Notes under the pieces: generated by a model | The model's database searches: none | What the model was told of the DNA's origin: nothing | Seen by the model: only the letters and a program-made list of their open reading frames with translations | In this document: positions 1 through 10,620 of the stretch, in pieces | Numbering within the stretch: position 1 is the stretch's first letter | Layout: the number at the start of each line of letters is the position of its first letter | Translations under genes and position numbers: made by a program | NCBI GenBank assembly: GCA_963565915.1 | Contig: OY751491.1 | Location: 620,001 to 684,000 of the forward strand | Source of the DNA: Entoloma clypeatum | Lineage: Eukaryota > Basidiomycota > Agaricomycetes > Agaricales > Entolomataceae | Direction: 5' to 3' | Length of the DNA stretch: 64,000 bases

Positions 1-2745
1 GACTCAAGACAGACAAGACACAAATGAGGAAGAAACCAATGTACGTTTTTATAAGATTACATGGTTCATTATCAGTGGTAAACTTAAACATGAATAGGGC
101 GAAATTGGGTCTGACACTGTGGTTATTGAAATGGGCAGTGAGGGACAATTGTTTCCACAAAACCAAGTAACAGATTACAGTTTGCGCGGAGATCTCAATT
201 GGACACATATAATGTTGTTCAAGTTTTCATGGACACATACAAAGAAAGAAAACGATCTCGAGATATCAACATTGAAACAAACAGCCCAACTTCAACTTTA
301 CAAAGAGGTTGCCCACAGCAGGATCACATTGCATATAAATCTCATCATCCAAAGGCAAAGTCTGTCCATCTCATCCTATGTATGACAGGGCATAAAAATT
401 TACTAGACTTCATCGGAGCATATTTTCCAAACCCAGACGATTCAGAAACCTACAACTTTTATTGTGCTTCCATGCTTCTGCTGTTGAAGCCATGGCAAAA
501 TCGGGGTCAAGATCTCAAATGCAGTGATCAAACATGGACAATGGCATTCAACAAGTTCCAAAGTACTTTGTGTAAAGAACATCAAAACATCATCTTGGAA
601 ATCCGATACTTGCAAGAATGTAACGTGGCAGTAGACAAAGATCGGGGTGATGGTCATTCACAAGACCATGCTAATATGTTTGAAGCAGAGGAAGAGGAGT
701 TTGATGGGTTGAGAGAGGACCTGTCAAGTACCAACACAACGGAAGTATCACTTCTTGCAATAATCCAGACACAAACATCGATAGAAGAGGAGCTCCATGG
801 ATGTCTAGCAGTTGAAATTGCAAAGAAGGAAAAAATATTTCCCAATGCGACGGACCAGGATGAGTGGAACATTTATGAAATATTCTCAGAGTCAGAGCAG
901 GTGAGCAGAGCAACAGGGGAGGACTTAGCAAAAATATTGGCATGGCAAGCACAACTGCAGGCAGACGTAGAACGGATCAATGGTCATGAAGATTTATTCA
1001 GTCAAGGGTTGCCAGTCGAAGCTTCTGGTCCATCGGTTGCACAATTGTTACATACAGATGTCGACACAGCACCTGCAGTGGAGCATATACCCAGAGTGCA
1101 GCCGGCCAGCACTAATCCAGACAGTGTATTGACACCAGTGGATCCTTCGCATCTTAACGTAGACCAACAGCATGCGTACAACATCATTATAGATCATCTG
1201 GATGCAACTCTTGTGGGGAGAAAACCACGACCACTTCAGATGATTATACATGGCGAGGGAGGCACAGGTAAATCCAAAGTGTTGCAAAACGTTACAGACG
1301 TGTTTTGACAATGAGGGTGCAGCCATCTACTTTTGAAAGCAGCATATACAGGGGTTGCAGCTTCACTCATTGATGGTAAGACCACCCATGTAATTGGAGG
1401 ACTCTCACTATCTGGCAGACGTAATGAGTTGGACCATGCAGTGGGACCAGAGGCGAAAGCAAAACTTGAAAGAAACTGGCAACATGTTGGCTATTTGGCA
1501 TTGGATGAAATGTCAATGCTGGCAAAAGATTTCTTTGCGGCATTGTCATGAAATGCATGCATAGGCAAGCAGTGTAAGGAAGACATATCTTTTAGTGGTG
1601 TCAGTGTTATCATTGTCGGGGACTTTCATCAATTCCCACCTATTGCCCAACCCATTTGCAATGCACTCTTCTACCCATGCAATCCAGAAAGAGACTCACT
1701 TCTATCACAAATCGGCTGAGCAATATACGAAGAGTTTGACACAGTGGTCATTCTCAAGGAACAACAATGAATAACAGACCCCATATGGCATGACTTCCTT
1801 CAGCATTTGCGTAATGGTATGATTGAAGACCGCCACCTCAGAATGCTGTGATCGTTGGTCATAGGTTGTGATAAAAAGCAACAAGTGGACTTCTCCAAAG
1901 AACCATGGAAAAATGCAGTGCTGGTGACGCCTCACCATGCAGTTTGTATACAGTGGAATACATTGGCACTACAGAGGACATGTCAGGATTGGAGACAGCC
2001 AATCTATGTTTGCACCGCAGAGGATACTTTCAAAGATAGGCAACTTACGTTAAGTGAAGTGTGCACCCTGGAAGCTCATCGAGGACGAGGCAGACGCAAG
2101 AATTGAGGAGCATCAAAGGATCTATATTATCAAGTGGAAGTAGCAGTGAGAATGAAGGCAATGGTGACCAAAAATGTTGAGACTGATCTTGACATCACAA
2201 ATGGAGCTGGTGGTGAAATCGTCGGGATCATGCTAGATGCAGAGGAGCCAGAGCATGGCAGAGAGGCCATCATCAAATTGAAGTATCTTCCGACATTTTT
2301 ACTGGTCAAATTTGGGTGAACACACACATCTCAACTCAATGGCTTGCCAGATGGGGTGCTGCCGCTGGAGCCTGCATCAACAACATATCGTGTCAAGGTT
2401 GTTACTCATGAAGAAAAAGCTGTGACACATACCTTCAAACAATGACAATTTCTCTTAACAGCAGCATGCATTCACAGATTATTGTTCACAGGGGCAGACC
2501 ATAGCCTACTATGTCATTGTCGATATTGCACCACCCCCACATGGAACACTCAATCTTTTCAACCTGTATGTTGCCTTGTCCAGGAGTTCAGGGCGAGATA
2601 CGATATGATTGCTCCAGGATTTTGATGAAGCAATGTTTCTAAAAAAACACGACGAAATGTTACTGAAAAAGGATGAGAGACTTGCAAAATTGGATAGGGC
2701 AACATTGGAGCTTTACAATAGACACTTTAATAGTTCCAGATATTG
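1..2745 (+). pseudogene. Decayed Helitron-type (PIF1-like) helicase
   Basis: Remnant of the C-terminal helicase of a basidiomycete Helitron; the N-terminal part lies outside the window. The longest open piece (199-1308) carries the HNLLD/YNFYCASMLLLLKPW type linker of Helitron helicases and ends in a Walker A, GEGGTGKSK, near 1249-1280. Further conserved helicase motifs lie in other frames: YTGVAASLIDG near 1340, Walker B LALDEMSML near 1495, GDFHQFPP near 1620, and the PIF1 motif VI YVALSR near 2567-2585. The pieces are separated by frameshifts and stop codons, so no functional helicase is made. In the family this 5'-3' helicase acts with a Rep nuclease in rolling-circle transposition; no Rep domain is seen here. 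A single-copy host PIF1 is unlikely because of the decay and the linker. Confidence 0.8.
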
Positions 2746-3306
2746 AAAAGGAACAGGTAGATCAGAGGAGATCGAGAAGGAACAGGCAGTGACAAACAGG
2801 AAAAGATAGGGCAGGTGCAAGAGGCTTGAAGATAAGCAGCAAATTACCTTGTAAAAGAGGCTGTGTGAATTTACAAGCATTACAATATGGGTAACATGGG
2901 AAGCGTGCAATGTTAAGGGACTTGTGAGGAGCAGCAACAGAATAGGTACACTGAATGCCACATGCTACAAGGCAAAGTGTGAGCCAAAATAAGGCAATCA
3001 CTGGTGAGTTCGGCTGAATTGTGGCCCACCAAAGCAACCTTGCAAGCAAGGTAACTACAGTGTATACGACGACGAGGGCGGCGAAACCGCCAGTCATAAG
3101 AACCAGCGGGGCCCATAACCTATTGAATGTATCGAGGTGCGCCATGTGGGATGACATACAAGGTAGTTAGTGTGAGTGGATAGAGGATCAGGTATGAGTA
3201 GCTTGTTAAGCTAGAGAAGAATTTAGAGACAACTGACATGGTAGGAACTGGAAGAGTTCCTATTCTGCAACTATGTTACAGGTCTACTATTTATACTAAT
3301 ATATGT
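2746..3306. other. Non-coding tail after helicase; membrane-like ORF on minus strand
   Basis: No recognised gene. A 131-codon minus-strand ORF (2762-3157) is rich in hydrophobic residues with two membrane-like stretches near its start, but matches no family I know and may be chance. The sequence just after its start codon shares a near-identical block of about 20 bases (GGGGCCCATAACC plus flanks) with 60070-60090 near the Tc1 remnant, which suggests a shared transposon-borne module. Confidence 0.3.
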
Positions 3307-3469
3307 GCACAGACTAGACAATAGCGTGGGTACGGGTAACCCTCGTGGGTCATGGGTACGGGTATCCACTGGTCTGGGTACAGGTCATGTTTTCGCAACC
3401 CACGACCCCTGGCAGTACCCGTCACATGTCACGCTCTGATGTGGCACTGCCTCGGGACTCTTCGCCAAT

Positions 3470-3609
3470 GCCCACACCTGGTGCCCAAGGCTGGCTCTTG
3501 CCCAAACACCCAATGGCCATCTGCTGCTCTCAACGGTCACATCTCACCCCCACCACCACCCAACGGCCGTCTCTCGCGCCAACGGCCGTCTCTCGCCACC
3601 CAACGGGCA
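3470..3609. repeat. C-rich degenerate minisatellite, left part
   Basis: Repeated units built on CCCAACGGCC and GTCTCTCGC, interrupted at 3610 by the gypsy LTR and resuming at 10164. Long proline/threonine/histidine-rich ORFs in this type of repeat are by-products of base composition. Confidence 0.7.
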
Positions 3610-3979
3610 TGTTACGGACTAACGACTACAGACGTATGCGCTTACTTTTTCACTTTTACTCATCGGCCCCCGCTTACACATATCGTATTATACTTTATTT
3701 CCTTTAGTATACTTCGCTCCCGCGCTGACTCGCTTTCCGCAGCTGTCTGACTCATTCCGCAGTCAGCTTACTCATTAGTGCGTAGCCTTCCGCAGTCGCC
3801 TTACTCATGCGCACTGCCTTCCGCAGTTACTGACTCATTCGCTACCGCTCATAGTCAGTACTATATAAACCTCATGTACCATAGCTACATTCCTTAGATT
3901 TAGCAATCACATTGCTCTTCGCCTTTCCATCTTCCTGCATACTCTGCCCGAACCTTGGAACGGTTTGTTACGCATAACA
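3610..3979 (+). repeat. 5' LTR of gypsy copy 1
   Basis: Begins TGTTACGG and ends CATAACA (TGTTA...TAACA inverted termini). 370 bp, almost identical to 9794-10163. Contains the promoter and transcript start region. Confidence 0.95.
3862..3906 (+). promoter_or_regulatory. LTR TATA box and self-primer sequence
   Basis: TATATAAA at 3862-3869. About 35 bp downstream, at the expected transcript start, lies AGATTTAGCAA (3896-3906), exactly complementary over 11 nt to the sequence two bases after the LTR end (3982-3992). Confidence 0.7.
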
Positions 3980-3981
3980 AG

Positions 3982-3992
3982 TTGCTAAATCT
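3982..3992 (+). promoter_or_regulatory. Primer binding site (self-priming)
   Basis: TTGCTAAATCT starts two bases after the LTR (spacer AG) and pairs over 11 nt with the predicted 5' end of the element's own RNA. It does not start with TGG, as a site for a tRNA 3' CCA end would. A two-base spacer is what integrase 3' processing would remove. Confidence 0.7.
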
Positions 3993-4768
3993 CGTTAGGT
4001 TCGCCCAGAGCAAAGAGAGCAACTACCAGACGAGTCAAGACGTCGCGCTTGTTTGAAGACTTCACCAGTAACCCATTCAGCACGCCAGAAGCCCGACAGG
4101 AGGAGCTAAGTCCTCGAGACAGTATCGATTTTACGCTTATCCAGCAGTACATCGAATTGGAGATCCGTTGCATCCTACAGCAGGTGCTTGACGAAGAACT
4201 AGACAACGACGAGCATCGCCCCCACGGCGAGATAGCAGAGAGCATCCATCTTGCTCGGCAACACCAGATCGCGCGTTACAACGCCCGACAGAACGAACTC
4301 GAAAGCTTTCGCGTTCAAGAAGGACCTCAGACAGGTCGGATCACAGAGATCAGAGAGTTTATCGGTGTCCAGACAACCGTTATCAGAAGATTGATTAGGA
4401 CGCTCACATCGAGACGTCCCAGAGCCGCATCACCACATCTTACTCGAAGCAGCAGATCTACGCCCACTTCACCACCGACGAGCAACAGACCGAGTACAAC
4501 CGTTGGGCACGAAATGAGAGACTTGACCCCTTCTCGCGACCAACAGACGCGCAGGAACAGAGATTCCTTAGAGATCTACAGAGGAAATACCCCGAACGTT
4601 TTGCCACCAATTCCACCGACGAGTCCCCTGACGAATTTACTTTTGACTCCGCGCAGTCAGCTACCGAACAGACGCCTAGAACAGGGACTGATTTTCAACC
4701 CCTACCTGTATCCCGAACCCCATCTTCATCCCAACAATCCGACACCTCTCCTACTCCGCAGGTTCTAG
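3989..4768 (+). other. Upstream ORF overlapping gag (gypsy copy 1)
   Basis: Reading frame open from 3989 to the stop at 4766-4768, without an ATG in the first part. Its first two thirds read like a helical protein (acidic and arginine-rich, for example QQVLDEELDNDEH near 4180). The same frame is open in copy 2 (51584-52270, there with an ATG where copy 1 has ACG). It overlaps the gag frame by exactly 370 bp in both copies. It may be the N-terminal part of Gag joined by a -1 shift, or a relic of a shared old indel. Confidence 0.4.
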
Positions 4769-5637
4769 ACATGGCAGAAGCACCGACAGTACAAACAATG
4801 GATACATCCAAGATCATCAAAGATCCTGGGATGTTCAAAGACAGACACACCTTCGACGAGTGGTGGAAAGCCACCAAATTATACATCAGATTCCAGAAGG
4901 GCCTGTCCGACGATCAGAAGATTCTTGCAGTGTTATCCCGCATGATGGAAGGGTCCGGTAAACACTGGGCCAGCAACAAGTTAGACGACCTTGCCACCGA
5001 TGGCGAGAACATCACCTGGTTAGGGTTCTCAGACGACATCGCTACGTGATTCTCTATTGCCAACAAGTCGGCAGCGGCCAAGGCGAGACTCGAAGTCCTG
5101 AAACAGGAGAAACGCACCATCGACAAATTCTTGGACGAATTCGAAGAGCTCTTGAAGCTGTCAAACCTTGGCGAAGAAACTGGGAAATACATCCTGGAAA
5201 AGAACGTCAACCGCAGAATTTCTGAACAAGTGGCTAGCGATGGCAAGACGTACACTGATTATGCAAAGGAGATCCGAAACAAGGGACAACAGATGGAGGG
5301 ACATGCATTAGTCATTCGAGGGGGTGGCGACACACGCACCGGATCGGGCACCACTTATGGTGGTCAAGGCAAAGCCATGGAGATCGACAAAGCAGGAGTA
5401 GCCCGTTGCTACAACTGTCAGCGCTTTGGTCACCTTGCCAAAGACTGCAAAGCCCCAAAGAAGAAAGATGGTCGTAAGTGTTTCAACTGCGACCAAGAAG
5501 GACATATCACGCGCAACTGCCGTAAGCCGAAGAAGAACTCTGGAAAGATTAGGAAGGTGTCTGATGGAGATACCGATGATGATGAAACCATCACCATAGA
5601 GACCGATGAGAAGGATTTTCCCGAAGGGTCCGATTAA
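4399..5637 (+). pseudogene. gag: gag, gypsy copy 1 (one TGA stop)
   Basis: Nucleocapsid/capsid polyprotein of the retroelement. The frame opens after a TAG at 4396-4398; the first ATG in frame is at 4771. The capsid part runs from about 4790 to 5280 (DEWWKATKLYIRFQKG, FLDEFEELL) and is followed by two zinc knuckles, CYNCQRFGHLAKDC (near 5406) and CFNCDQEGHITRNC (near 5478), which bind the RNA genome. An in-frame TGA at 5047-5049 stands where copy 2 has a CGA arginine codon, so this copy is broken by a single C-to-T change. The frame ends with TAA at 5635-5637 and overlaps pol by 28 bases. Confidence 0.9.
5610..5637 (+). promoter_or_regulatory. Probable -1 gag-pol frameshift window
   Basis: The pol frame opens after a TGA at 5607-5609, and gag ends at 5637, so any shift must fall here. 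GATTTTCC (5614-5621) is kept in copy 2; the tRNA on TTT can re-pair at T TTT one base back. No classical X XXY YYZ heptamer is present, so the exact site is a guess. Confidence 0.4.
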
Positions 5638-8600
5638 ACGACGCTAAGTCGCGACCCTTATCCATTAAACGAACTCGCTTGCCTGGTGCAGCTACAGACA
5701 ATATAACTTATGTTATCCCTGCAAAGCGAGCCGTTGCGTCAACTAAGATTGTCAAGGGAGATAAACCTCCGAAACGACGAGAGATCAAGCTGCAAGCTCA
5801 GATCAAAACACGACGAGGACCAAAGGCCATTCGACCCGAGGTTGATAGCGGATGTGAACGCACATGTATCCATCCCAGAATAGTACGCGAACAGAACCTT
5901 CCCACATGGGGAATAAAGCCCATATCAATCCTAAATGCGGATGGATCGCCGAACCGACAACAGAAAGCAGAAAAACTTGCCGAAGTCAAGCTGGACTTAG
6001 GAACACACCAGGAAACCATGGAAGCAATGGTATTGGACATTGGGAGAACGGACATGCTTTTGGGACATGACTGGTTGGTGCACCACAACCCCACAATCAA
6101 TTGGACGACCGGCGCTGTAACATTCAACCGGTGCCCATCAACATGTCAAACCAAACACTCGGATTTCAGGGTTAACCTTAATGGTCGCAAACATCGGGTT
6201 CGCATGGTGGAAGTATGAGACAAGGACGCGCCCAAGAAATCGGATCAGAAATGGAAGCCCGGAGACCCCATATTGGAAGCAGTTACTCCCACACCACCTC
6301 CCACAACCAAACGACCCTCATACGTTGAATGTTTTGCCCATCTCTTTGAAAAAGAAAACTTTGACAAGATCCCAAAAGAAAGAGAATGGGACCACGGCAT
6401 CGAACTTACACCGGACACACCAAAGGAGCTAGGAGGAAACATGTATCCTATGACCCAAAAGGAGCAAGAAGAACTGGACGAATTCATCGATGAAGGCCTG
6501 GCAACCGGAAAGATCCGACTGTCCAAATCCCCTTATGCATCACCCTGCTTCTTCATTAACAAGAAAGACGGTTCCAAACGATTGGTACAGGATTATCGCA
6601 CGGTCAATAAATTCACGGTTAAGGACAAATTCCCACTCCCACGCATCAACGACCTCTTGGATGTATTGAAGGATGCAGTCTACTTCAATAAAATGGACAT
6701 CATGTGGGGATACAATAACGTGCGGATCAAGAAGGGTGACGAATGGAAAGCCGCCTTCCTGACCAGCCGAGGATTGTTTGAACCATTGGTCATGTTTTTC
6801 GGTCTCTGCAACTCCCCGGGAACATTCTCTCGGATGATGGCCAGCCTATTCAGGGATCAGATCCGTCGGCGCATCTGTGTGATTTACATGGATGACATAG
6901 TGGTTATTGGTAAAACCAAGGAAGAACTCGCCCGGAACACCAAAGAGATCTTGCAGATTCTGTCAGACAATGACCTGTTCCTAAAGGAGAAGAAGTGTCT
7001 TTGGGAAGTAACGAAATGCCCCATACTGGGATATGTCGTTGGAGAAGGACGTGTTGAGATGGAAACTGAAAAGGTGGACACAATCCGGAACTGGCGAGTA
7101 CCCACATCAAAAAAGGAAGTCCAGAGGTTCCTGGGATTTGCCAATTTTTATCGACGCTTTATTGAAGGATACTCAAACATCGCAAAGCCACTCACAACAC
7201 TTACGGGAAATACAGCATTCACGTGGGGACCAGCGGCGCAAGAAGCATTTGAAGGTCTCATACAGGCAATCACGACGGCACCAGTCTTGGCATTGCCCAA
7301 ACCGGACGGACAGTTCAGGGTCAAAACCGATGCATCGGGTTATGCGATTGGAGCGGTACTTTCACAGAAACAAGACGACAAGTGGCATCCTATTGCGTTC
7401 TTGTCGCGGACCATGTCCGCGGCCGAACAGAATTACGAGATATATGACAAGGAACTCTTGGCAGTCATGGAAGCATTGAAGGACTGGCGACATTATCTAC
7501 TTGAAGCCAAGGAACGTTTCGAGATCTTAACCAATCACAAAAACCTGGAGTATTTCCGGCGTCCTCAGGACCTAAACCAACGACAGAGGCGCTGGAAGAT
7601 GAAGTTACAAGACTATGACTTCGAACTGCGACATGTACCTGGGAAGACAAACGCAAAAGCAGACATCCTGTCACGTTTACCCTGGTATGAGACGGAACTC
7701 GAGCCGCAGGACAGCGACCAAATGCTCAAGGAGGGGCTATTTTTGAAACGATTGGAATCAGAAGATGTGATACAAATGGAGATGTTCACGGAGGAACAAT
7801 TCTTTGAAGGGGGTGAAACATCTGATTCCATCAAAATCGGAAACATCACAACCATTGAAAACCCATGGATCGCACGCATCAAGGCCTCGAATCGTATGGA
7901 GACAGAAGTAGCCCAGGGTCTGAAGAAGAATCCTCACTGGTACCAGCAGGAAAATGGCATCACCTACGCAGGAGAATGAGTCTATGTTCCACCAGACCCA
8001 CAATTGCGCCAAGAACTGATGTTTGAAGCGCACGACGCACCAGTGGCAGGACATCCAGGACAATATCGAACACATGAACTCCTCACTCGCACCTACTGGT
8101 GGCCCACCATCCTACATGACGTAAAGAAGTATGTGAAAGGTTGTGACACCTGTCAATGTAACAAGATCAGCCGCCAAAGGAGACACGCCGCGCCAAGTCA
8201 ACCATGGGAAGACATAGGGATTGACGTCGTGGGACCGATACCAGAATCTGATGGGAAGAACGCAATTCTGGTCATCACGGACAGACATTCAAAGATGCTT
8301 CATCTCATCCCGACAACCGTGGAACTATCGGCTGAAGGATTAGCCAAGATCTATCGGGACCAGATATGGAAGCTTCATGGGATCCCTAAGAAGATCATTA
8401 GCGACAGAGGACCACAGTTCGCCGCGAAGTTCATGGAGATACTTTGCCGCATGTTGGGAATCAAGAGAAACCTGTCCACTGCGTACCATCCACAAACTGA
8501 TGGACAAGCCGAACGATCGCATCAGGAAACCGAGGTGTTCTTACGAAACTTTGTCAACCATCTACAAGATGATTGGGCGGAATGGATCGCAATCGCAGAA

Positions 8601-9269
8601 TTCCAGTACAATGACAAAGAACATCAAGCGACAAAGTACACACCATTCTATCTCAACTACGGTCTGCATCCTTGGAAGGGAGAACTTGTGTTGGAAGACA
8701 CCAATCCAGCGGCAAATGACTTCTTGAAAAAACTCAAACAGGCACGAGAAGAAGCCAATGCAGCACTGAAACAGGCCCAGGATCAGATGAAGAAGACAGT
8801 TGACACACGACAAAGCCCGTCTCGGAATTACCACATCGGAGACAAGGTGTGGCTGGAAGGGACTAACATCAGGACTGATCGTCCCTCAAAGAAACTTGAC
8901 GCCCTCCGACATGGACCGTTCAAAGTCCTAGAGAAGAAAGGAGCTAGCGCATACCGTCTTGATCTTCCCAAAACCTGGAAGATGATCCACCCTGTGTTCA
9001 ACGAGACCCTGTTATCGCCATACGAAACCCCGAAGTATGCCATTCAGAAAAAGAAGCCAGCCCCTGATCCGATCATCGTCGAAGGACGAGAAGAATACCA
9101 TGTCTCCACGATCCTGGACTCTCGGAAATTCCGTGGAAAGATCCAGTACCTTGTCCAATGGGAAGGGTATGGCCCAGAAGAAAACACGTGGGAACCTCGG
9201 ACTAATGTTCAGAACGCTCAAGACTTGATCTGAGATTTTCATCGGCAAAATCCATCGCGTCCACGATAA
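5610..9269 (+). pseudogene. pol: pol, gypsy copy 1 (three TGA stops)
   Basis: One frame from 5610 to the TAA at 9267-9269. Domains in order: aspartic protease with VDSGCERTCIH (near 5848); reverse transcriptase with the catalytic YMDDIVVIG (near 6885); RNase H (TDASGYAIGAVL near 7328); integrase with its HHCC zinc-binding arm (near 8031-8155) and the catalytic D, D, E core ([25 protein letters not shown] between 8220 and 8535); and a C-terminal chromodomain ([17 protein letters not shown] near 9147-9200) that in chromoviruses directs integration to marked chromatin. In-frame TGA codons at 6216, 7977 and 9231 interrupt it; at the last two copy 2 encodes arginine. There are no frameshifts, so the damage is limited to these stops. 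Confidence 0.93.
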
Positions 9270-9387
9270 AAAGAACAAACTTTGAGAACCATTTTCCACA
9301 TCAACTTCTGTCACATCGAGTTCCCCGCTCCAACTCTTCTCGCCCAACACGCCGTTCTTCTTATACCTTTCAAACATCATTTCTGCC

Positions 9388-9756
9388 ATGTCCAACATCA
9401 CCGCCGCCTCCACCGATGCTTCCGATATCAACCCCACCATCACCACCCTCATCGGTGAAGCGCTCTCCATGCGCGACCAGATCCATGCGCTCGAAATTTC
9501 CGTCGCCGACATCCTCCACCGACAGATGCATATCCGCCTTCATACCCTCTCCGATTTACCAACCGCCCCCACCGCTGAGGAGAAGCTCATCCTCAAAAAC
9601 TATACCAACACCCTTGCTGTCGAAAATCGACGCCTTCGCCTCGCCGTTCGAGGTTTAGAGTTTGCCACGGCGGTAAACGATGAACTGATAAAGGATTGGG
9701 GTAACCGAGTTGACCCTGCCTGGGCCGATCCAAATGGCAACGATGGATGGGAGTAG
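9388..9756 (+). CDS. Extra 3' ORF between pol and LTR, gypsy copy 1
   Basis: ATG to TAG, 122 codons, beginning 118 bases after pol and ending 25 bases before the polypurine tract. The protein is small and probably mostly helical; the middle (EALSMRDQIHALE, DILHRQMHIRLHTLSDLP, ENRRLRLAVRGLE) has heptad-like spacing suggestive of a coiled coil. No signal peptide or membrane segment, so it does not look like an envelope protein. Copy 2 has a homologue at 56911-57267 in the same place, roughly three quarters identical over the central 88 residues and also free of stops although copy 2 pol is badly decayed. Function unknown; I know no family for it. Confidence 0.75.
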   Translation: MSNITAASTDASDINPTITTLIGEALSMRDQIHALEISVADILHRQMHIRLHTLSDLPTAPTAEEKLILKNYTNTLAVENRRLRLAVRGLEFATAVNDELIKDWGNRVDPAWADPNGNDGWE

Positions 9757-9780
9757 GTAGTCTGTGAGGACACAGACCTT

Positions 9781-9790
9781 GAGGAGGGGA
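9781..9790 (+). promoter_or_regulatory. Polypurine tract, gypsy copy 1
   Basis: GAGGAGGGGA three bases before the 3' LTR; the same tract occurs before the 3' LTR of copy 2. It is the expected primer for plus-strand synthesis. Confidence 0.8.
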
Positions 9791-9793
9791 ATA

Positions 9794-10163
9794 TGTTACG
9801 GACTAACGACTACGGATGTATGCGCTTACTTTTTCACTTTTACTCATCGGCCCCCGCTTACACATATCGTATTATACTTTATTTCCTTTAGTATACTTCG
9901 CTCCCGCGCTGACTCGCTTTCCGCAGCTGTCTGACTCATTCCGCAGTCAGCTTACTCATTAGTGCGTAGCCTTCCGCAGTCGCCTTACTCATGCGCACTG
10001 CCTTCCGCAGTTACTGACTCATTCGCTACCGCTCATAGTCAGTACTATATAAACCTCATGTACCATAGCTACATTCCTTAGATTTAGCAATCACATTGCT
10101 CTTCGCCTTTCCATCTTCCTGCATACTCTGCCTGAACCTTGGAACGGTTTGTTACGCATAACA
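9794..10163 (+). repeat. 3' LTR of gypsy copy 1
   Basis: 370 bp, about three differences from the 5' LTR (two near position 20, one near the end). Followed by the second GGGCA target copy. Confidence 0.95.
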
Positions 10164-10168
10164 GGGCA

Positions 10169-10620
10169 CCTCTTGTGCCCAACGGTCCCCACATGCGCCC
10201 ACCGCCCTGAACAGCTGCGTCTCGCCCGCCAATGCCGCCTAATGGCCGTCTAGCACCCCAACAAACACCTCTAGCGCCCAACCACCCCCCCACATGCCCA
10301 ACGGCCGCCACTCACGCCCAACTGCCCCCACACATGACCAACTGCCGCCACTCGCCCCCACCAGCCCCCACACATGCCCAACGGCCCCCACACATGCCCA
10401 CCGGCCCCCACACATGTCCAACCGCCCCCACACATGCCCAACCGCCACCACTCGCCTCAACAGCTGCCACACACACCCAACGGCCGCCACTCACCCCAAC
10501 GACACCTCTCGCACCCACCAGCCACCACATGTGCCCAACCACATGCCCAACGGCCGCCACTCGCCCCAACGGGCACCTCTCATGCCCACCAGCCGCCACT
10601 TGCGCCCACCGCCCTGAATG
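10169..10620. repeat. C-rich degenerate minisatellite, right part
   Basis: Continuation of the array cut at 3609: variants of CCCCCACACATGCCCAACGG repeated irregularly. ORFs here (such as 10232-10759) encode only P/T/H-rich low-complexity sequence. Confidence 0.75.

Larger units (their letters stand above)
3610..10163 (+). mobile_element. Ty3/gypsy chromovirus, copy 1 (self-primed type)
   Basis: Full-length element of 6554 bp bounded by 370-bp LTRs and a perfect 5-bp target duplication GGGCA (3605-3609 and 10164-10168). Order inside: self-primer complement, gag with two CCHC knuckles, pol (protease, reverse transcriptase, RNase H, integrase, chromodomain) in the -1 frame, an extra ORF, polypurine tract, 3' LTR. 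The LTRs differ at only about three positions, so the insertion is fairly young, yet gag-pol carries four TGA stop codons. The protease-RT-RNaseH-integrase order and terminal chromodomain place it among fungal chromoviruses; the self-priming layout is that known from the Tf1/sushi group. Confidence 0.95.

Noticed and set aside
5047..9233. The four TGA codons in gypsy copy 1 as recoded (selenocysteine or tryptophan) codons
   Set aside because: At three of the sites copy 2 has arginine codons, not Cys or Trp, and host genes in the window use TGA as an ordinary stop. C-to-T decay explains them.
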